This document shows, piece by piece, positions 10,334-20,312 of a stretch of DNA of 64,000 bases. The stretch's first letter is position 1. The number at the start of each line of letters is the position of its first letter. The stretch covers positions 2,976,001-3,040,000 of the forward strand of contig JAUCEF010000002.1 of assembly GCA_033558025.1 (NCBI GenBank), written 5' to 3'. This stretch comes from Phytophthora sp. 'mugwort'. Lineage: Eukaryota; Oomycota; Peronosporomycetes; Peronosporales; Peronosporaceae. Under the pieces are notes generated by a model. The model did no database searches, was not told the DNA's origin, and saw only the letters and a list, made by a program, of their open reading frames with translations. Made by a program: the position numbers and the translations under genes.

Positions 10334-11557
10334 TAGGAGGCGCCCCAGCAATTTGCAACGCAGCTCCTCTTTGATATTGTTTTTAATTCCAGCGAAAACC
10401 ACGAGGTCAGCTTGATGGTCATTTACTTGAGAAATATCGGTAGCATCACGGAGTTGCACTTGAAGTAAACCAATAGTCTCGATCGTTAGTTTGAGCTGGC
10501 GAAGAAGATCATCTCGATTCACATCGTGCGAACCTGCATTCACGCCACGAACAAACCGTACCATTTCGCGCAAGAGCGCCAACTCCTCTTTCTTTCTGTT
10601 CGTCGTTGACCCAGTCTCTGAGCCGGATGATTGCTTTTCAGGCGTGCCGACGAGGTTCTTTGGCTTAATTGTGTCAACTTGAGCAGCATTGGGCAGCCGA
10701 CCAGCAACTACGGCGAGTAAGTTCGGTCTCTGCTTCAACCAAAAGTGCCGATACAAAATGTCAATCCTGCCATAGCAAACGCTATAATAATCTGGCGCAT
10801 GGGTTCCTGATTCTGAGTGAAAGTTGCTCAGAGAGCTCTGGTACTCCGACGTGATTTGTCCCCATATGCCACGAAGCTTGATGCCGCTGTGCACGGTTAC
10901 AGTCGAAGGACGGATACCACCGAACTTGGGCTGACTCGCGACCAGCCATCCGTACTCCAAACGGTCTTCGGCAAAACTGCTCGCAACATCGGTCCAGAAC
11001 TGAGATCTTCCGTTTACAGCACCCCTGTCTAGATCACTGCGCGACACGGGTCCATTATTTTCAGCAATTCGAGGAGCGAACTCATCCGAAAAAAACACGT
11101 TGATGAGCCTGAACATGCAGTGCTTCGTCTTGGTTGTTTGCTCTGCCGTCGCTTTTTGGTTTTGGTTGCCGAGAGCGATTTCACTATACAGTTGGTGGGT
11201 TCTGTCGTAGTTTCGAAGTAACGTGATGTAACCAGCCTTGTTGCAGTTGGCTTGAGGGCCCTTTTTGGTTGGGCGAAGACCTCTTCGGTAACCTTCTTTG
11301 CGCAGCTCAAGAGCTTTGAAGACGTTGTACGGCTCCACGACTCCGTCTTGCTGAGGCTGGTGTGCCGCTTCCTCCACGTCTTTTGCGTCGTTTGTTGTTC
11401 GTGCTGCCGTGGTGGCTGTAGCCGCCGTCGTGGCCGGAGCTAATGGGCTGGCTGGAGCTAATGGGGTTGCCGCAGCTGCCGAGGTGGCCATAGCTGCCGT
11501 TTGGGACCCCCCCCCACCCCACCCAGCGAATTGGTGCAAAAGAGTCTCGATGTCCAT
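10148..11557 (-). CDS. Harbinger accessory protein, DNA-binding type
   Basis: The frame is open from 11773, but I prefer the ATG at 11557 (469 codons) because residues before it come from subterminal repeat sequence. After an Ala/Thr/Pro-rich N-terminal linker the protein has a conserved globular part containing LRPTKKGPQANCNKAGYITL, YGWLVASQPKFGG and RHFWLKQRPNLLAVVAGRLP. The last region is followed by a long Leu-rich helix (LLREMVRFVRGVN). PIF/Harbinger elements normally encode a second Myb/SANT- or MADF-like protein needed for transposase nuclear import and TIR binding; this is its likely counterpart. I cannot see a clear Myb tryptophan repeat. The last 60 codons overlap the transposase tail on the other strand and probably represent read-through beyond the original stop. 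Confidence 0.6.
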   Translation of the reverse strand: MDIETLLHQFAGWGGGGSQTAAMATSAAAATPLAPASPLAPATTAATATTAARTTNDAKDVEEAAHQPQQDGVVEPYNVFKALELRKEGYRRGLRPTKKGPQANCNKAGYITLLRNYDRTHQLYSEIALGNQNQKATAEQTTKTKHCMFRLINVFFSDEFAPRIAENNGPVSRSDLDRGAVNGRSQFWTDVASSFAEDRLEYGWLVASQPKFGGIRPSTVTVHSGIKLRGIWGQITSEYQSSLSNFHSESGTHAPDYYSVCYGRIDILYRHFWLKQRPNLLAVVAGRLPNAAQVDTIKPKNLVGTPEKQSSGSETGSTTNRKKEELALLREMVRFVRGVNAGSHDVNRDDLLRQLKLTIETIGLLQVQLRDATDISQVNDHQADLVVFAGIKNNIKEELRCKLLGRLLSILIVLAFSSLQIVSWANGVAISDPSHHDVTKRAVCSHSNDGITWEVCSSLALEVQRLIFA

Positions 11558-11624
11558 TTTGGAATTGACGGTCGTTGGAGCCCACACACAATCGTTGGAT
11601 GGCACGCTGTTGGGTAGGTCATCC

Positions 11625-11700
11625 CTCCGATCCCAATATGGGTTCCGTGCTCCGATCCCAATATGGGTTCCGTGCTCCGATCCCCAACTTTTGTTTTGGG
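11625..11700. repeat. Subterminal direct repeat of the Harbinger element
   Basis: A 25-bp unit containing CCGATCCCAATATGGGTTCC occurs twice in tandem, with a third partial unit ending in CCGATCCCCAACTT. It lies close to the right TIR and could bind the element's proteins. Confidence 0.6.
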
Positions 11701-11826
11701 GATCGGGGAACCGTACCCCCGTTTTCCAGTTTATGCAAAATCTGAGCAACTTATGTAAATGCCCGAGTACCAATGAAATGCGAGGGTTCCAAAATCCCAG
11801 GAAATCCCAGCAGATAAGAACGGCCC

Positions 11827-11917
11827 TCAGACCGGGCCACTAGCACGCGATCCTGGGCAGCCGCTTTTTAGCCGGCCGGTGGACTACTTCGGTACGGTGC
11901 CACGGCACGACTAATCA
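11827..11917 (-). repeat. 5' LTR of the gypsy element, second part
   Basis: Continues the LTR from the repeated TCA, matching 3611-3703. It ends AATCA and is followed by the ACGAG target duplication at 11918-11922. Confidence 0.87.
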
Positions 11918-11922
11918 ACGAG

Positions 11923-12177
11923 TACAGATCCTTACTAAGTACACGTTAATGACACGAAGTACAGATGCTTCGCAGCATAAGCTGTGAAACAGGAGTCCTG
12001 TTACAGGACACTTCTTGTTGAGATGCACGCTACAAGGACATACCAGCAAATTCTGATGTGTCGAGCCAATAAAAGTATTCCACTAAATGAAGACAACTAA
12101 TGACTTCCTTTAAGAAACAATAGCTGCTCTGGAAAAGCGAAAATGGTAGTCATCACCAAAGACATCCGTCACACACC
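11923..12177. other. Spacer between gypsy element and AOX gene
   Basis: About 255 bp with no ORF of note. It is the 3' flank of the minus-strand AOX gene and probably carries its polyadenylation region (AATAAAAG near 12068 on the plus strand is the wrong orientation). Confidence 0.4.
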
Positions 12178-13212
12178 TTAGTGGTGGCTGTAGACGAACG
12201 GACTCACGCCCTTCTTCTGGTCCAGATTCGCGAACGCGTGGTTCACGTCGCGGTGGTTGCACTCGTCCGCACGCACACACTTGATCATGTCGTACACGGA
12301 CGCGTCCTCCGGTAGCTTGTAGTAAGTCTGTGCGATGAGTGGAGCCTTCTTCTCCTTCCATGCGTCCAAGTGGCCGTCCTCGATGTCCTTAAGCAGGCAC
12401 GTGTACGTCTTGACGGCCTCTTCCTCGAGGTAACCGACAAAGCGATGGCATGTCTTGGGTGAGACCATGTAGGTGAGGAAGAAGCCGTTGAAGAAGACGC
12501 CCTGAGCACCGACGACCAAGGCGCGGAAGAAGTAGCCAGGCTGTTTGATGTTCATGAAGATGAGCAGGTGCATGCGCTCGTTCTCGGCCTCTTCGAGGAG
12601 CGTGTGGATCCAGCCATAGTCGCGTTTGAGCAGGCGAAGCGAGCGCAGGTGGCGCAGCATACCGCCCACCATGCCAGGCACACCTGCCACGGACTCGAGG
12701 AAGAGGCAGCGATTGAGCCAGTCCTTCTCGGTCATGGCACCGCCTGGGCCACGGTAGCCCGAGATCACGTCAAATCCCGTACGAAGCGCTTTGACGGCCA
12801 TGAAGGCGACTCGTTCGTGCATCTTGGTGATGGGGTGGTGGGTCTGCTCCATAGTGGTGATCTTCTCGAGGTCGTAGACGGCGTGATTGATTGGGTTCTC
12901 CCAGATGGGTTCACCGTCAGCTGTTGTAGGACCGAGTGGGTGACGCGAAGGAGATTGCTTGAAGTGGGCCTTGTACGCCGGTTCGTTGGTGGCGTTGGTC
13001 GGTTCCTTGTCCATGATCTCATCAACCTTGGGCGGGTGGACGGCAGCAGTCGAAGCGGACCGAGTAGTAAAATTCGGTGTGAGGCGGACACTTGGAGCAG
13101 GGGCCACAGTGAACAACGAACGCTGGCGTTTAAACAGATTCATGGCCTGGCGGCGAAAGTGTTGCTGCGTGATGGAGCGCTCCATCATCTTAGCGGTTGA
13201 CGCGTAGTGCAT
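12178..13212 (-). CDS. AOX: Alternative oxidase, mitochondrial (paralogue 1)
   Basis: AOX is a cyanide-resistant quinol oxidase on the matrix face of the inner mitochondrial membrane. It oxidises ubiquinol and reduces oxygen to water without pumping protons. The 344-residue protein starts at the ATG at 13212 (MHYASTAKMMERS); the longer upstream frame lacks conservation with the paralogues. Residues 1-70 are Arg/Ser/Thr-rich and almost free of acids, as in a mitochondrial presequence. The diiron ligands lie in FLESVAG, ENERMHL, LEEEA and RADECNHRDVNH. It points away from the other three copies. Its last 734 bp, including the stop codon, are almost identical to copies 2 and 3, while the N-terminus is distinct. 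Function is certain by family; expression is unknown. Confidence 0.95.
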   Translation of the reverse strand: MHYASTAKMMERSITQQHFRRQAMNLFKRQRSLFTVAPAPSVRLTPNFTTRSASTAAVHPPKVDEIMDKEPTNATNEPAYKAHFKQSPSRHPLGPTTADGEPIWENPINHAVYDLEKITTMEQTHHPITKMHERVAFMAVKALRTGFDVISGYRGPGGAMTEKDWLNRCLFLESVAGVPGMVGGMLRHLRSLRLLKRDYGWIHTLLEEAENERMHLLIFMNIKQPGYFFRALVVGAQGVFFNGFFLTYMVSPKTCHRFVGYLEEEAVKTYTCLLKDIEDGHLDAWKEKKAPLIAQTYYKLPEDASVYDMIKCVRADECNHRDVNHAFANLDQKKGVSPFVYSHH

Positions 13213-14208
13213 GACGGCGTGGGGGATTGGGAGGTGGGTAGGTAGTAGAGCTCTTGACGTGGAAGTCACCTGGAACTTGCACGTCGAATTGGATAATGAG
13301 AGTAAGGCGTACGTGTATTCAGAGAAGATGGAGGCTATTCGACCTGTATAGTGAGTGGCATGAGCGACACAAATCAAAGGATTCAACTTCAACTTCAGGT
13401 TTTGTAGGGTGTCCCGCACCACCGACTTTCAACAAGTATGCTTGGAATTGTTGCGCACCTTTGTCGCCAAAAGGTGCGACTTGGGTGTTTATCGATGCAA
13501 TCAAGCTTGCTTCAACCGGCCTGCAGGTTCGATCTGGCTGCTGTGCTAGACACGGGGCAACGTCGTCGGCTGAGAAATGGCGCCTGATCCATGCGATTCA
13601 CGGGAATGCCAAGGCGCCATCTCCAGGCAGATTCGCCTGGAGATGGCTACGAAGCCAATAGACTCGGAGCCGTGCCCATGTGATTCGCCTTGCCACAAAC
13701 AGCTCATCTGTTCCGTTGTGGGGAGGAGAAACCCCGGAGTCACATTGACACGCCTTGCGGGCATTGTCAAATGGGGGCATTCCGGTAGCGGAGCCAGCGC
13801 CACCCCACGTTTTGTCTGCTTGAAGGAGCCATTACACATGACCACAATTGCACACGAGAAAGTGTCACGTGTGACACGGCAGGAAGGTCAGGCACGACCT
13901 GCAGCGGCGGAATGAGCTGAACGGGTGTCTTCGTCCATCGCCTCAATACAGGAGCAACCCAGTGCGGCATCCTATAATGCATCCGGCAACTGGTAGTAGT
14001 GTATCTACACTTGTAACGCATGTACTTTTGAACTACATGCTGGCTTGCTACACTGAGGCACGTGCCACCTGGATTTATCGATCGACGCCATCTCCTTCCG
14101 ACTTTGCTTGCACATCACGTTACCCAACACGCCGTGTTAAAGCAGAGTTACAGACTCCAGAGTCCTCGAACTACAAGTAACGTCTGACGATCTTGAACTT
14201 ATCATCGC
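13213..14208. other. Intergenic spacer with a perfect hairpin
   Basis: About 1 kb between AOX copy 1 and the methyltransferase gene. At 13619-13648 it holds an inverted repeat, CCATCTCCAGGC, six bases, GCCTGGAGATGG. Around it lies a second pair, ATGGCGCC near 13577 and GGCGCCAT near 13613. No coding sequence is supported. Confidence 0.5.
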
Positions 14209-15116
14209 TTACTTCTTCGCCAGGATGATGTAGGACTCCAGGCCAATTGGGGAGCCCTTCGCGAGCCACTCGTCGGCCATGCGTTTGACCAGAGCGATCC
14301 TCTTGGCCCGCAGCTCCTTGTCCTCGACGGGGTGCACTTCCTCTTGGAACTTGGCAAACTCGTCACCACTCCAAAGCTCTACCACGCATTGGAACGGCCA
14401 GATCTGCACGTGCTTGAGTCCGGCGTCCGCGAACCGCTGACGCAGCGCCGGGAGGTCCTTCCCCATCATGAAGTTGCTGTGCTCTCCCGCGTTCTCCTCG
14501 AAGCCCAGCTCCTTGTTCGCCGCGGCCACGATGACAAAGTTGCCGCTACGGTCCGGGGATCCCCAGATGGTAAACCCTGCCATGCCGTCAGCCGTCAGCA
14601 CGCGGCTCGCCTCACGTAGCAGTGCGTCCGGGTCCGGCGCGAGCTGTAGACAGAGGCTGGCGATGTACCGGTCCACTGAACTCGTGGCCACTTCAGTCAG
14701 ATCTTGGCCTGAAACACAATACACAAGTAATGAGTCGACACGACAGACAGAAGATCGCAATTGTACGTCGATCCACCATTCGCTTCTTTGCATTTGATCT
14801 CGACGGCCTCCGTGTCAACACCGCTCAAGTTCTTCTCGGCAAGGCTGATCATCACGGGCGACAAGTCCGTGATCGTCAACGTCCGCTTGGTGGCTTTAGG
14901 GAGCTTAGAGCGGCCTTCTAGCAGGTACTGGACGATGTCGAGCGAGCCAAGACCAGCTCCGGCCGCGACCTCGAGCACGTTCTTCGCCTCGTCCAGCTGC
15001 ATGTGCGAGTGCAGGTGTTGCGAGCACTGCAGCGTCATGCGCTTGTTCGCCGTCTCCGTGAACCGCACGGCGAACTTGTTCCACGTGTCTCGTGTCATTT
15101 CCACTTGATCGGCCAT
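14209..15116 (-). CDS. SAM-dependent methyltransferase (class I), two exons
   Basis: Exon 1 is 15116-14777 and exon 2 is 14708-14209, joined across a 68-bp intron with GTGGAT donor and TTTCAG acceptor. The spliced product has 279 residues. The SAM-binding motif I is LEVAAGAGLGSLD, motif II is TITDLSPVMISLAEKNL, and the later strand reads VDRYIASLCLQLAPDPD followed by LLREASRVLTADG. This is the Methyltransf_11/25 fold. The C-terminus adds a stretch with DLPALRQRFADAGL typical of ubiE/COQ5-like small-molecule methyltransferases. The substrate cannot be told from sequence. I chose the ATG at 15116 (MADQVEMTRDTW) because the helix before motif I starts there. It lies between two oppositely oriented AOX genes and transcribes away from AOX copy 2. 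Confidence 0.87.
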
Positions 15117-15717
15117 GGCTGGTGAGATCTTTTTCGTTCTTCTTGGCGTTCCGACGGGATTTTGAAAGTGATGGAGCCAGCGATGGGGGAGTTGAAGACA
15201 GTACATGCATTAATATGAAGTACCACTAATTATTTCTTGGGTTACAGCCTGTAATGCAGGTGCCACTCGTCGAAGCATGAAGCGGACAGCCTTAGAATCT
15301 TTACAGTGCGGTCTTCACGTACATGTACTGTACTGTACATGCATTAATACATGTATTGGTGCTTGGTTCTGGAACTATTTGGGTCTTCAAGATCCTGGAA
15401 CTGCGTTATCAAGTTCTCTGTACTCGGGTGGGACTTGCGCGTCTGCAGTCAGCGCTCTGCCTGTCCTATCGTCTGGGATCGGCTTTCCACCCGTTCCGTT
15501 CCGCCGATGGTATAATAGGTAACGCGAGAAACGTGCCATGGGAACAGCCACAGTCAGGCGGGCCCTGCTTCGTGGCGTAAACGGCCATCCTCATCAGTAT
15601 TTGCGGGAAGACAAGCTGAAGTATCTGAAAGGCGGTTTCATTCCTCAATTTGCCTTTCAAGTCACGAGTAACCCCCCCCCCCTCCCACCACCACCACCAC
15701 CGACACCAACATCAACA
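15117..15717. promoter_or_regulatory. Divergent promoter region between methyltransferase and AOX copy 2
   Basis: About 600 bp serve both divergent genes. The motif GTACATGCATTAATA occurs near 15202 and again near 15334, and CATGTACTGTACTGTACATG forms a palindrome-like stretch near 15320-15340. These may be binding sites but could be chance. A frame open from 15538 runs into AOX copy 2; it ends in Pro/His repeats just before the ATG and I treat it as 5' UTR. Confidence 0.4.
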
Positions 15718-16731
15718 ATGCACTACTCCACGACTGCCAAGTTCATGGAGCGTTCGGTTACGAACCCGCTTTACCGTCGCCAAGTTATGGGTCTACTCAA
15801 ACGTCAACGGTTCAACGCGTCCGTTGTCCCGTTCAAGCATCGCTTCGCATCTACCGCTGCTGGTACGTTACACCAAGGAGCGACCTCTACCGCCCAAGAT
15901 GCTAAGAATATCGCCAGCGAACCAACAAACTCCACCAACGAACCGGCATACAAGGCCCACTTCAAGCAAACTCGCGTAGCTAGTAGCGAGAATGGCGAGC
16001 CCATCTGGGAGAACCCAATCAATCACGCCGTCTACGACCTCGAGAAGATCACCACTATGGTGCAGACCCACCACCCCATCACCAAGATGCACGAACGAGT
16101 CGCCTTCATGGCCGTCAAAGCGCTTCGTACGGGATTTGACGTGATCTCGGGCTACCGTGGCCCAGGCGGTGCCATGACCGAGAAGGACTGGCTCAATCGC
16201 TGCCTCTTCCTCGAGTCCGTGGCAGGTGTGCCTGGCATGGTGGGCGGTATGCTGCGCCACCTGCGCTCGCTTCGCCTGCTCAAACGCGACTATGGCTGGA
16301 TCCACACGCTCCTCGAAGAGGCCGAGAACGAGCGCATGCACCTGCTCATCTTCATGAACATCAAACAGCCTGGCTACTTCTTCCGCGCCTTGGTCGTCGG
16401 TGCTCAGGGCGTCTTCTTCAACGGCTTCTTCCTCACCTACATGGTCTCACCCAAGACATGCCATCGCTTTGTCGGTTACCTCGAGGAAGAGGCCGTCAAG
16501 ACGTACACGTGCCTGCTTAAGGACATCGAGGACGGCCACTTGGACGCATGGAAGGAGAAGAAGGCTCCACTCATCGCACAGACTTACTACAAGCTACCGG
16601 AGGACGCGTCCGTGTACGACATGATCAAGTGTGTGCGTGCGGACGAGTGCAACCACCGCGACGTGAACCACGCGTTCGCGAACCTGGACCAGAAGAAGGG
16701 CGTGAGTCCGTTCGTCTACAGCCACCACTAA
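15718..16731 (+). CDS. AOX: Alternative oxidase, mitochondrial (paralogue 2)
   Basis: A 337-residue AOX with the start at 15718 (MHYSTTAKFMERSV), aligned with the starts of copies 1 and 3. The N-terminal 65-70 residues are rich in Arg, Ser and Thr and would target the protein to mitochondria. The catalytic domain begins at ENPINHAVYDLEKI and has all ligands: FLESVAG, ENERMHL, LEEEA and RADECNH. It is single-exon. Within the shared block it differs from copy 3 at one codon, TTMVQTHH instead of TTMEQTHH. It is divergent from the methyltransferase gene and in the same direction as copies 3 and 4. Three near-identical catalytic domains with different presequences suggest a common enzyme with different expression or targeting. 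Confidence 0.95.
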   Translation: MHYSTTAKFMERSVTNPLYRRQVMGLLKRQRFNASVVPFKHRFASTAAGTLHQGATSTAQDAKNIASEPTNSTNEPAYKAHFKQTRVASSENGEPIWENPINHAVYDLEKITTMVQTHHPITKMHERVAFMAVKALRTGFDVISGYRGPGGAMTEKDWLNRCLFLESVAGVPGMVGGMLRHLRSLRLLKRDYGWIHTLLEEAENERMHLLIFMNIKQPGYFFRALVVGAQGVFFNGFFLTYMVSPKTCHRFVGYLEEEAVKTYTCLLKDIEDGHLDAWKEKKAPLIAQTYYKLPEDASVYDMIKCVRADECNHRDVNHAFANLDQKKGVSPFVYSHH

Positions 16732-19286
16732 AGTGTTATATGTACTGGACAGTCATAGTTGACGAAATCGACTGTTTCTGAAAGGTTTTGCTCGTTCAAC
16801 GTCGCTGCAATGATAATGCAAATGACAGCCCTGTTCGGATCTCCATAGTTTTGGCTTACCGGAAACTCACCTGACGAGGTTGGTGCCGCATGTTGTACGC
16901 TTGGTTTTTCAAACGCGGGTGAAACATTTAAGTTTAAATTTTGAGTACCGTAACTGTATCTGTACTACTGTACAATTCGGTGACTTCTTCTGAGGAAACT
17001 TATCACCCTCACTTGTTACCTAGAACATGATTGGATTGCAGCTTCTGTCACTTTCGTTTGCATGACAGACTCGCTTCAGAGTGTCCGAAGCCAAATTGGA
17101 ATGGAAAAAGTCCTATGGTCGCTTCACTTTGCTTTGGACTTTGCTGGACCTCCAGGAAATTTGTGGCATTTTTTTTCATCGAACTTTTAAATCGAGCTGC
17201 AGTTGTACTCCCGTAAAATGGCTAGATCTGCTGATTTAAGCTGATGGATCCAGTTTTGGCACCGCGGTGCGGCAAAGCTTGGAAAACAGCCCACCTTTAA
17301 AACGTTTCCAAATTAGAAATGGGACAAAGTATGCCAAACGCAAGTTGAGTATCCAAAGTAATGAAGGCGACGTGTGACGAAGTGACCAGCGCCCACTGGT
17401 GTATGGAGGAGAGGATCATTAACAAGACTAAGTTCTGCCCAAGTTGCGGGCAGCAATGAAGGCGTCGTTGGCGCGCAAGCGCTAGATATTGCCATTGGAA
17501 CCGTTTATATACTGGGTTTGTTTTGCTGGTGAGCCCCGCTCGAACTGTATTTTTACAAGTTCTGATCCCTTGACGTACATGGAACATATATTAAATTATA
17601 TCGATAATTGCAGTGAAGCACCGATTCATTGTGCAGGTTCCTGAATTCAAAATAGCTGTCATATCCTCGTTTCAGTTTCGGCACGATACTGCAACACGCA
17701 TTTCTTAAGGCCCACAGACAAAGCCTCCATCAATTTTACGCCAGATTAGTTTCTTCTGGCGAGCCCATTCGCCAAGCTCCTCAATTACCTGTACATATGC
17801 TTTCGCAGAACGAGCTTCTTTAAGCTGGACCTTCGAACAAGTCAAACGAACCTCGACGCAGGCCTCCAATTTACGAGTATTCTCAAGTCTTAAGCATGTT
17901 CCGGTTCCCAATGCTCAAGCCTTCAGTGCACGTAAAATACTGCTGCAATTAAGTTAACGTGGTCAGCAAAACGAATACCTACAACGGGCTACCTCCAGAC
18001 CTCAGAGTGCAGGTTTATCTGTAAAGTAGTAAAAGCCATATAAACTAAAAATAAAACTTCAATATGAGCCTGAATAACCACGATACACGACCTGGGGTGG
18101 GCTGTTTCATGGAGGATGCCCACCTACATGCGTGAGAAAATGACTTATTACGTTCCTTTTGTGTGGGCTTTAATGTCTCTTCCCTGGCGATGCAATGACG
18201 TCTCCTTCGACGTCTCCACCGGAAGGGAAAATATTCCCGATAAGCGGTTTCGAAACAGGGATTAACCTGAATGCTTTGGTGTATGATGCTACCTGTGTCT
18301 TTCTTCTGAGCTTGACAAAGATGTACAGAAAACAAGATGTAGATTTCCGCTTCGTTTCCAGAGCGCCCCAATTGGTGCTTCAGTGCCGTAGACTGATCTA
18401 TGGATCTACATTACCCGTTCACGAGTGACAACTTGCATCGGCGATAGGGATATTTTACCCAAGTGTTATTGACACAAATACAACCGAAATGTCAAGTCAC
18501 CCCAATGACGAACTTCTAGGACTTGAAGTGCACTTCAAGGTGGATCTTGAACCTCGATCTGATTAATTATGGACCTTTTCGGACACAGGGGTAAGACAAC
18601 GGACATGCCTATCTATCTATCGAGATTCAGAATACCGGTATGTAATCACTGGTTAGGTGCAAAATATTCCTACAGCGCCTGTCGGAGAGCTCGCGAATTT
18701 GTATCTTGGTGCCAGCAGCAGGCGCTATTGCACCCAGTACGAGTCGTACTACGACTGACGACCGAAGTCTCACTGCTATCCCGTCTGAATCCAGCTCCTA
18801 GCCAGAGATTGGGCAGCCCAATGAGCACCAACATAAGAATGTTCCAACGGTGGTGGGTGGAGCTAGGTGGCTTGCAGGGCAAGGAGAGCTGCGTCTGGAT
18901 CAGACCTGTGAGCAACTTGGTCACCAAGCAGCATTTTCGCCAAAAAGCGCTCTTTGCCATTCCACCGAAAATTTTGGACATACTGAAACGATGTATAATT
19001 TAGCAATGTCTATGCGTTAACGCTTGTTATCCTCCTATTCTGGTGAAATTCATTCAACACGTAAACGTGTTGATTCGGATTCATGAGACACTGGCGCACT
19101 GCGTGCATGCCTTGAATACTTGTTGCCCCGCCTCCTGGCCCCACATTTGCCTCCAACTTCGCGGCTCCGACTTGGCGACGGCCATGCTGTTAGACGTTTG
19201 GGCCAAGTCGCAGCAAAACCACGCACTCACTCTTCAATTTAACGCCTTCTACCAGCACCTTCTTCCGTTGACTATCGTCCTGAAAG
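16732..19286. other. 2.55-kb spacer between AOX copies 2 and 3
   Basis: Only short ORFs occur, such as 18569-19003 on plus and 17297-17587 on minus, without recognisable domains. I see no transposon ends. The last 250 bp are the probable promoter of AOX copy 3. Confidence 0.45.
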
Positions 19287-20312
19287 ATGCAATTCGCCGC
19301 TACTGCCAAGTTCGTGGAGCGGTCGGTTCTGAGCCCGCTTTACCGTCGCCAGACTACGGGCTTGTTGAGGCGCCAACGATTAAATTCCAACGTCGCGTCG
19401 TTCACTACAAACAGATTTGCCTCGACGGCAGCACCTACTGTCCCGAAAGGAGCGACCACCACGACTCCTATTGCGGACAAAACTAACCATACCGTACCAA
19501 CGGATGCTACCAACGAACCCGCCTACATCACGCATTTCAAGCAGTCGGGATCACGACCTGTGACAAGCCAGAACGGAGAACCCATCTGGGAGAACCCAAT
19601 CAATCACGCCGTCTACGACCTCGAGAAGATCACCACTATGGAGCAGACCCACCACCCCATCACCAAGATGCACGAACGAGTCGCCTTCATGGCCGTCAAA
19701 GCGCTTCGTACGGGATTTGACGTGATCTCGGGCTACCGTGGCCCAGGCGGTGCCATGACCGAGAAGGACTGGCTCAATCGCTGCCTCTTCCTCGAGTCCG
19801 TGGCAGGTGTGCCTGGCATGGTGGGCGGTATGCTGCGCCACCTGCGCTCGCTTCGCCTGCTCAAACGCGACTATGGCTGGATCCACACGCTCCTCGAAGA
19901 GGCCGAGAACGAGCGCATGCACCTGCTCATCTTCATGAACATCAAACAGCCTGGCTACTTCTTCCGCGCCTTGGTCGTCGGTGCTCAGGGCGTCTTCTTC
20001 AACGGCTTCTTCCTCACCTACATGGTCTCACCCAAGACATGCCATCGCTTTGTCGGTTACCTCGAGGAAGAGGCCGTCAAGACGTACACGTGCCTGCTTA
20101 AGGACATCGAGGACGGCCACTTGGACGCATGGAAGGAGAAGAAGGCTCCACTCATCGCACAGACTTACTACAAGCTACCGGAGGACGCGTCCGTGTACGA
20201 CATGATCAAGTGTGTGCGTGCGGACGAGTGCAACCACCGCGACGTGAACCACGCGTTCGCGAACCTGGACCAGAAGAAGGGCGTGAGTCCGTTCGTCTAC
20301 AGCCACCACTAA
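19287..20312 (+). CDS. AOX: Alternative oxidase, mitochondrial (paralogue 3)
   Basis: A 341-residue AOX starting MQFAATAKFVERSV. Residues 1-95 are a basic, Ser/Thr-rich presequence plus linker. Catalytic residues by position: Glu170 (FLESVAG), Glu209 and His212 (ENERMHL), the LEEEA Glu cluster at 260-262, and Glu314 and His317 (RADECNH). The two helices around residues 168-188 and 225-247 form the hydrophobic membrane-facing part. From 19581 to two bases past the stop codon the DNA matches copy 2 except for one base, and matches copy 1 about as closely, yet upstream and downstream sequences are unrelated. The gene lies 417 bp upstream of copy 4 in the same direction. Confidence 0.95.
   Translation: MQFAATAKFVERSVLSPLYRRQTTGLLRRQRLNSNVASFTTNRFASTAAPTVPKGATTTTPIADKTNHTVPTDATNEPAYITHFKQSGSRPVTSQNGEPIWENPINHAVYDLEKITTMEQTHHPITKMHERVAFMAVKALRTGFDVISGYRGPGGAMTEKDWLNRCLFLESVAGVPGMVGGMLRHLRSLRLLKRDYGWIHTLLEEAENERMHLLIFMNIKQPGYFFRALVVGAQGVFFNGFFLTYMVSPKTCHRFVGYLEEEAVKTYTCLLKDIEDGHLDAWKEKKAPLIAQTYYKLPEDASVYDMIKCVRADECNHRDVNHAFANLDQKKGVSPFVYSHH

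Larger units (their letters stand above)
8690..11826 (+). mobile_element. PIF/Harbinger DNA transposon nested in an LTR
   Basis: The element has perfect 18-bp terminal inverted repeats, GGGCCGTTCTTATCTGCT at 8690-8707 and its complement at 11809-11826. A TCA target duplication flanks it at 8687-8689 and 11827-11829. PIF/Harbinger elements usually duplicate TWA trinucleotides, so TCA is a small variant. The cargo fits the superfamily: a DDE_Tnp_4-like transposase on the plus strand and a long DNA-binding-type accessory protein on the minus strand, facing each other. Removing the element would rejoin the gypsy LTR exactly, giving a strong internal check of both boundaries. Confidence 0.92.
3475..11917 (-). 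mobile_element. Ty3/gypsy LTR retrotransposon carrying a nested PIF/Harbinger element
   Basis: The element is bounded by two direct LTRs and a perfect 5-bp target duplication, ACGAG, at 3470-3474 and 11918-11922. The LTRs begin TGATCTTACC and end GATCA/AATCA on the plus strand, giving TG...CA ends. The left LTR (3475-3703) is the 3' LTR. The right LTR is split into 8551-8689 and 11827-11917 by a 3137-bp DNA transposon. A polypurine tract (minus-strand GGGGGAAG, plus 3704-3712) abuts the 3' LTR as expected. Inside, the minus strand reads gag-like, RT, RNase H, integrase and a chromodomain-like tail in the Ty3/gypsy order, all broken by stops and frameshifts. The matching duplication shows that the host insertion site is intact. 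Confidence 0.9.

Noticed and set aside
15538..15717. 60-codon N-terminal extension of AOX copy 2
   Set aside because: Not shared with other copies, ends in Pro/His repeats and lies upstream of the conserved start; treated as 5' UTR.
15868..16341. Minus-strand ORFs opposite the AOX genes (also 12568-13200, 19551-19922, 20850-21326)
   Set aside because: They recur in all copies only because the AOX sequence recurs; they are shadows of the GC-rich AOX frame.
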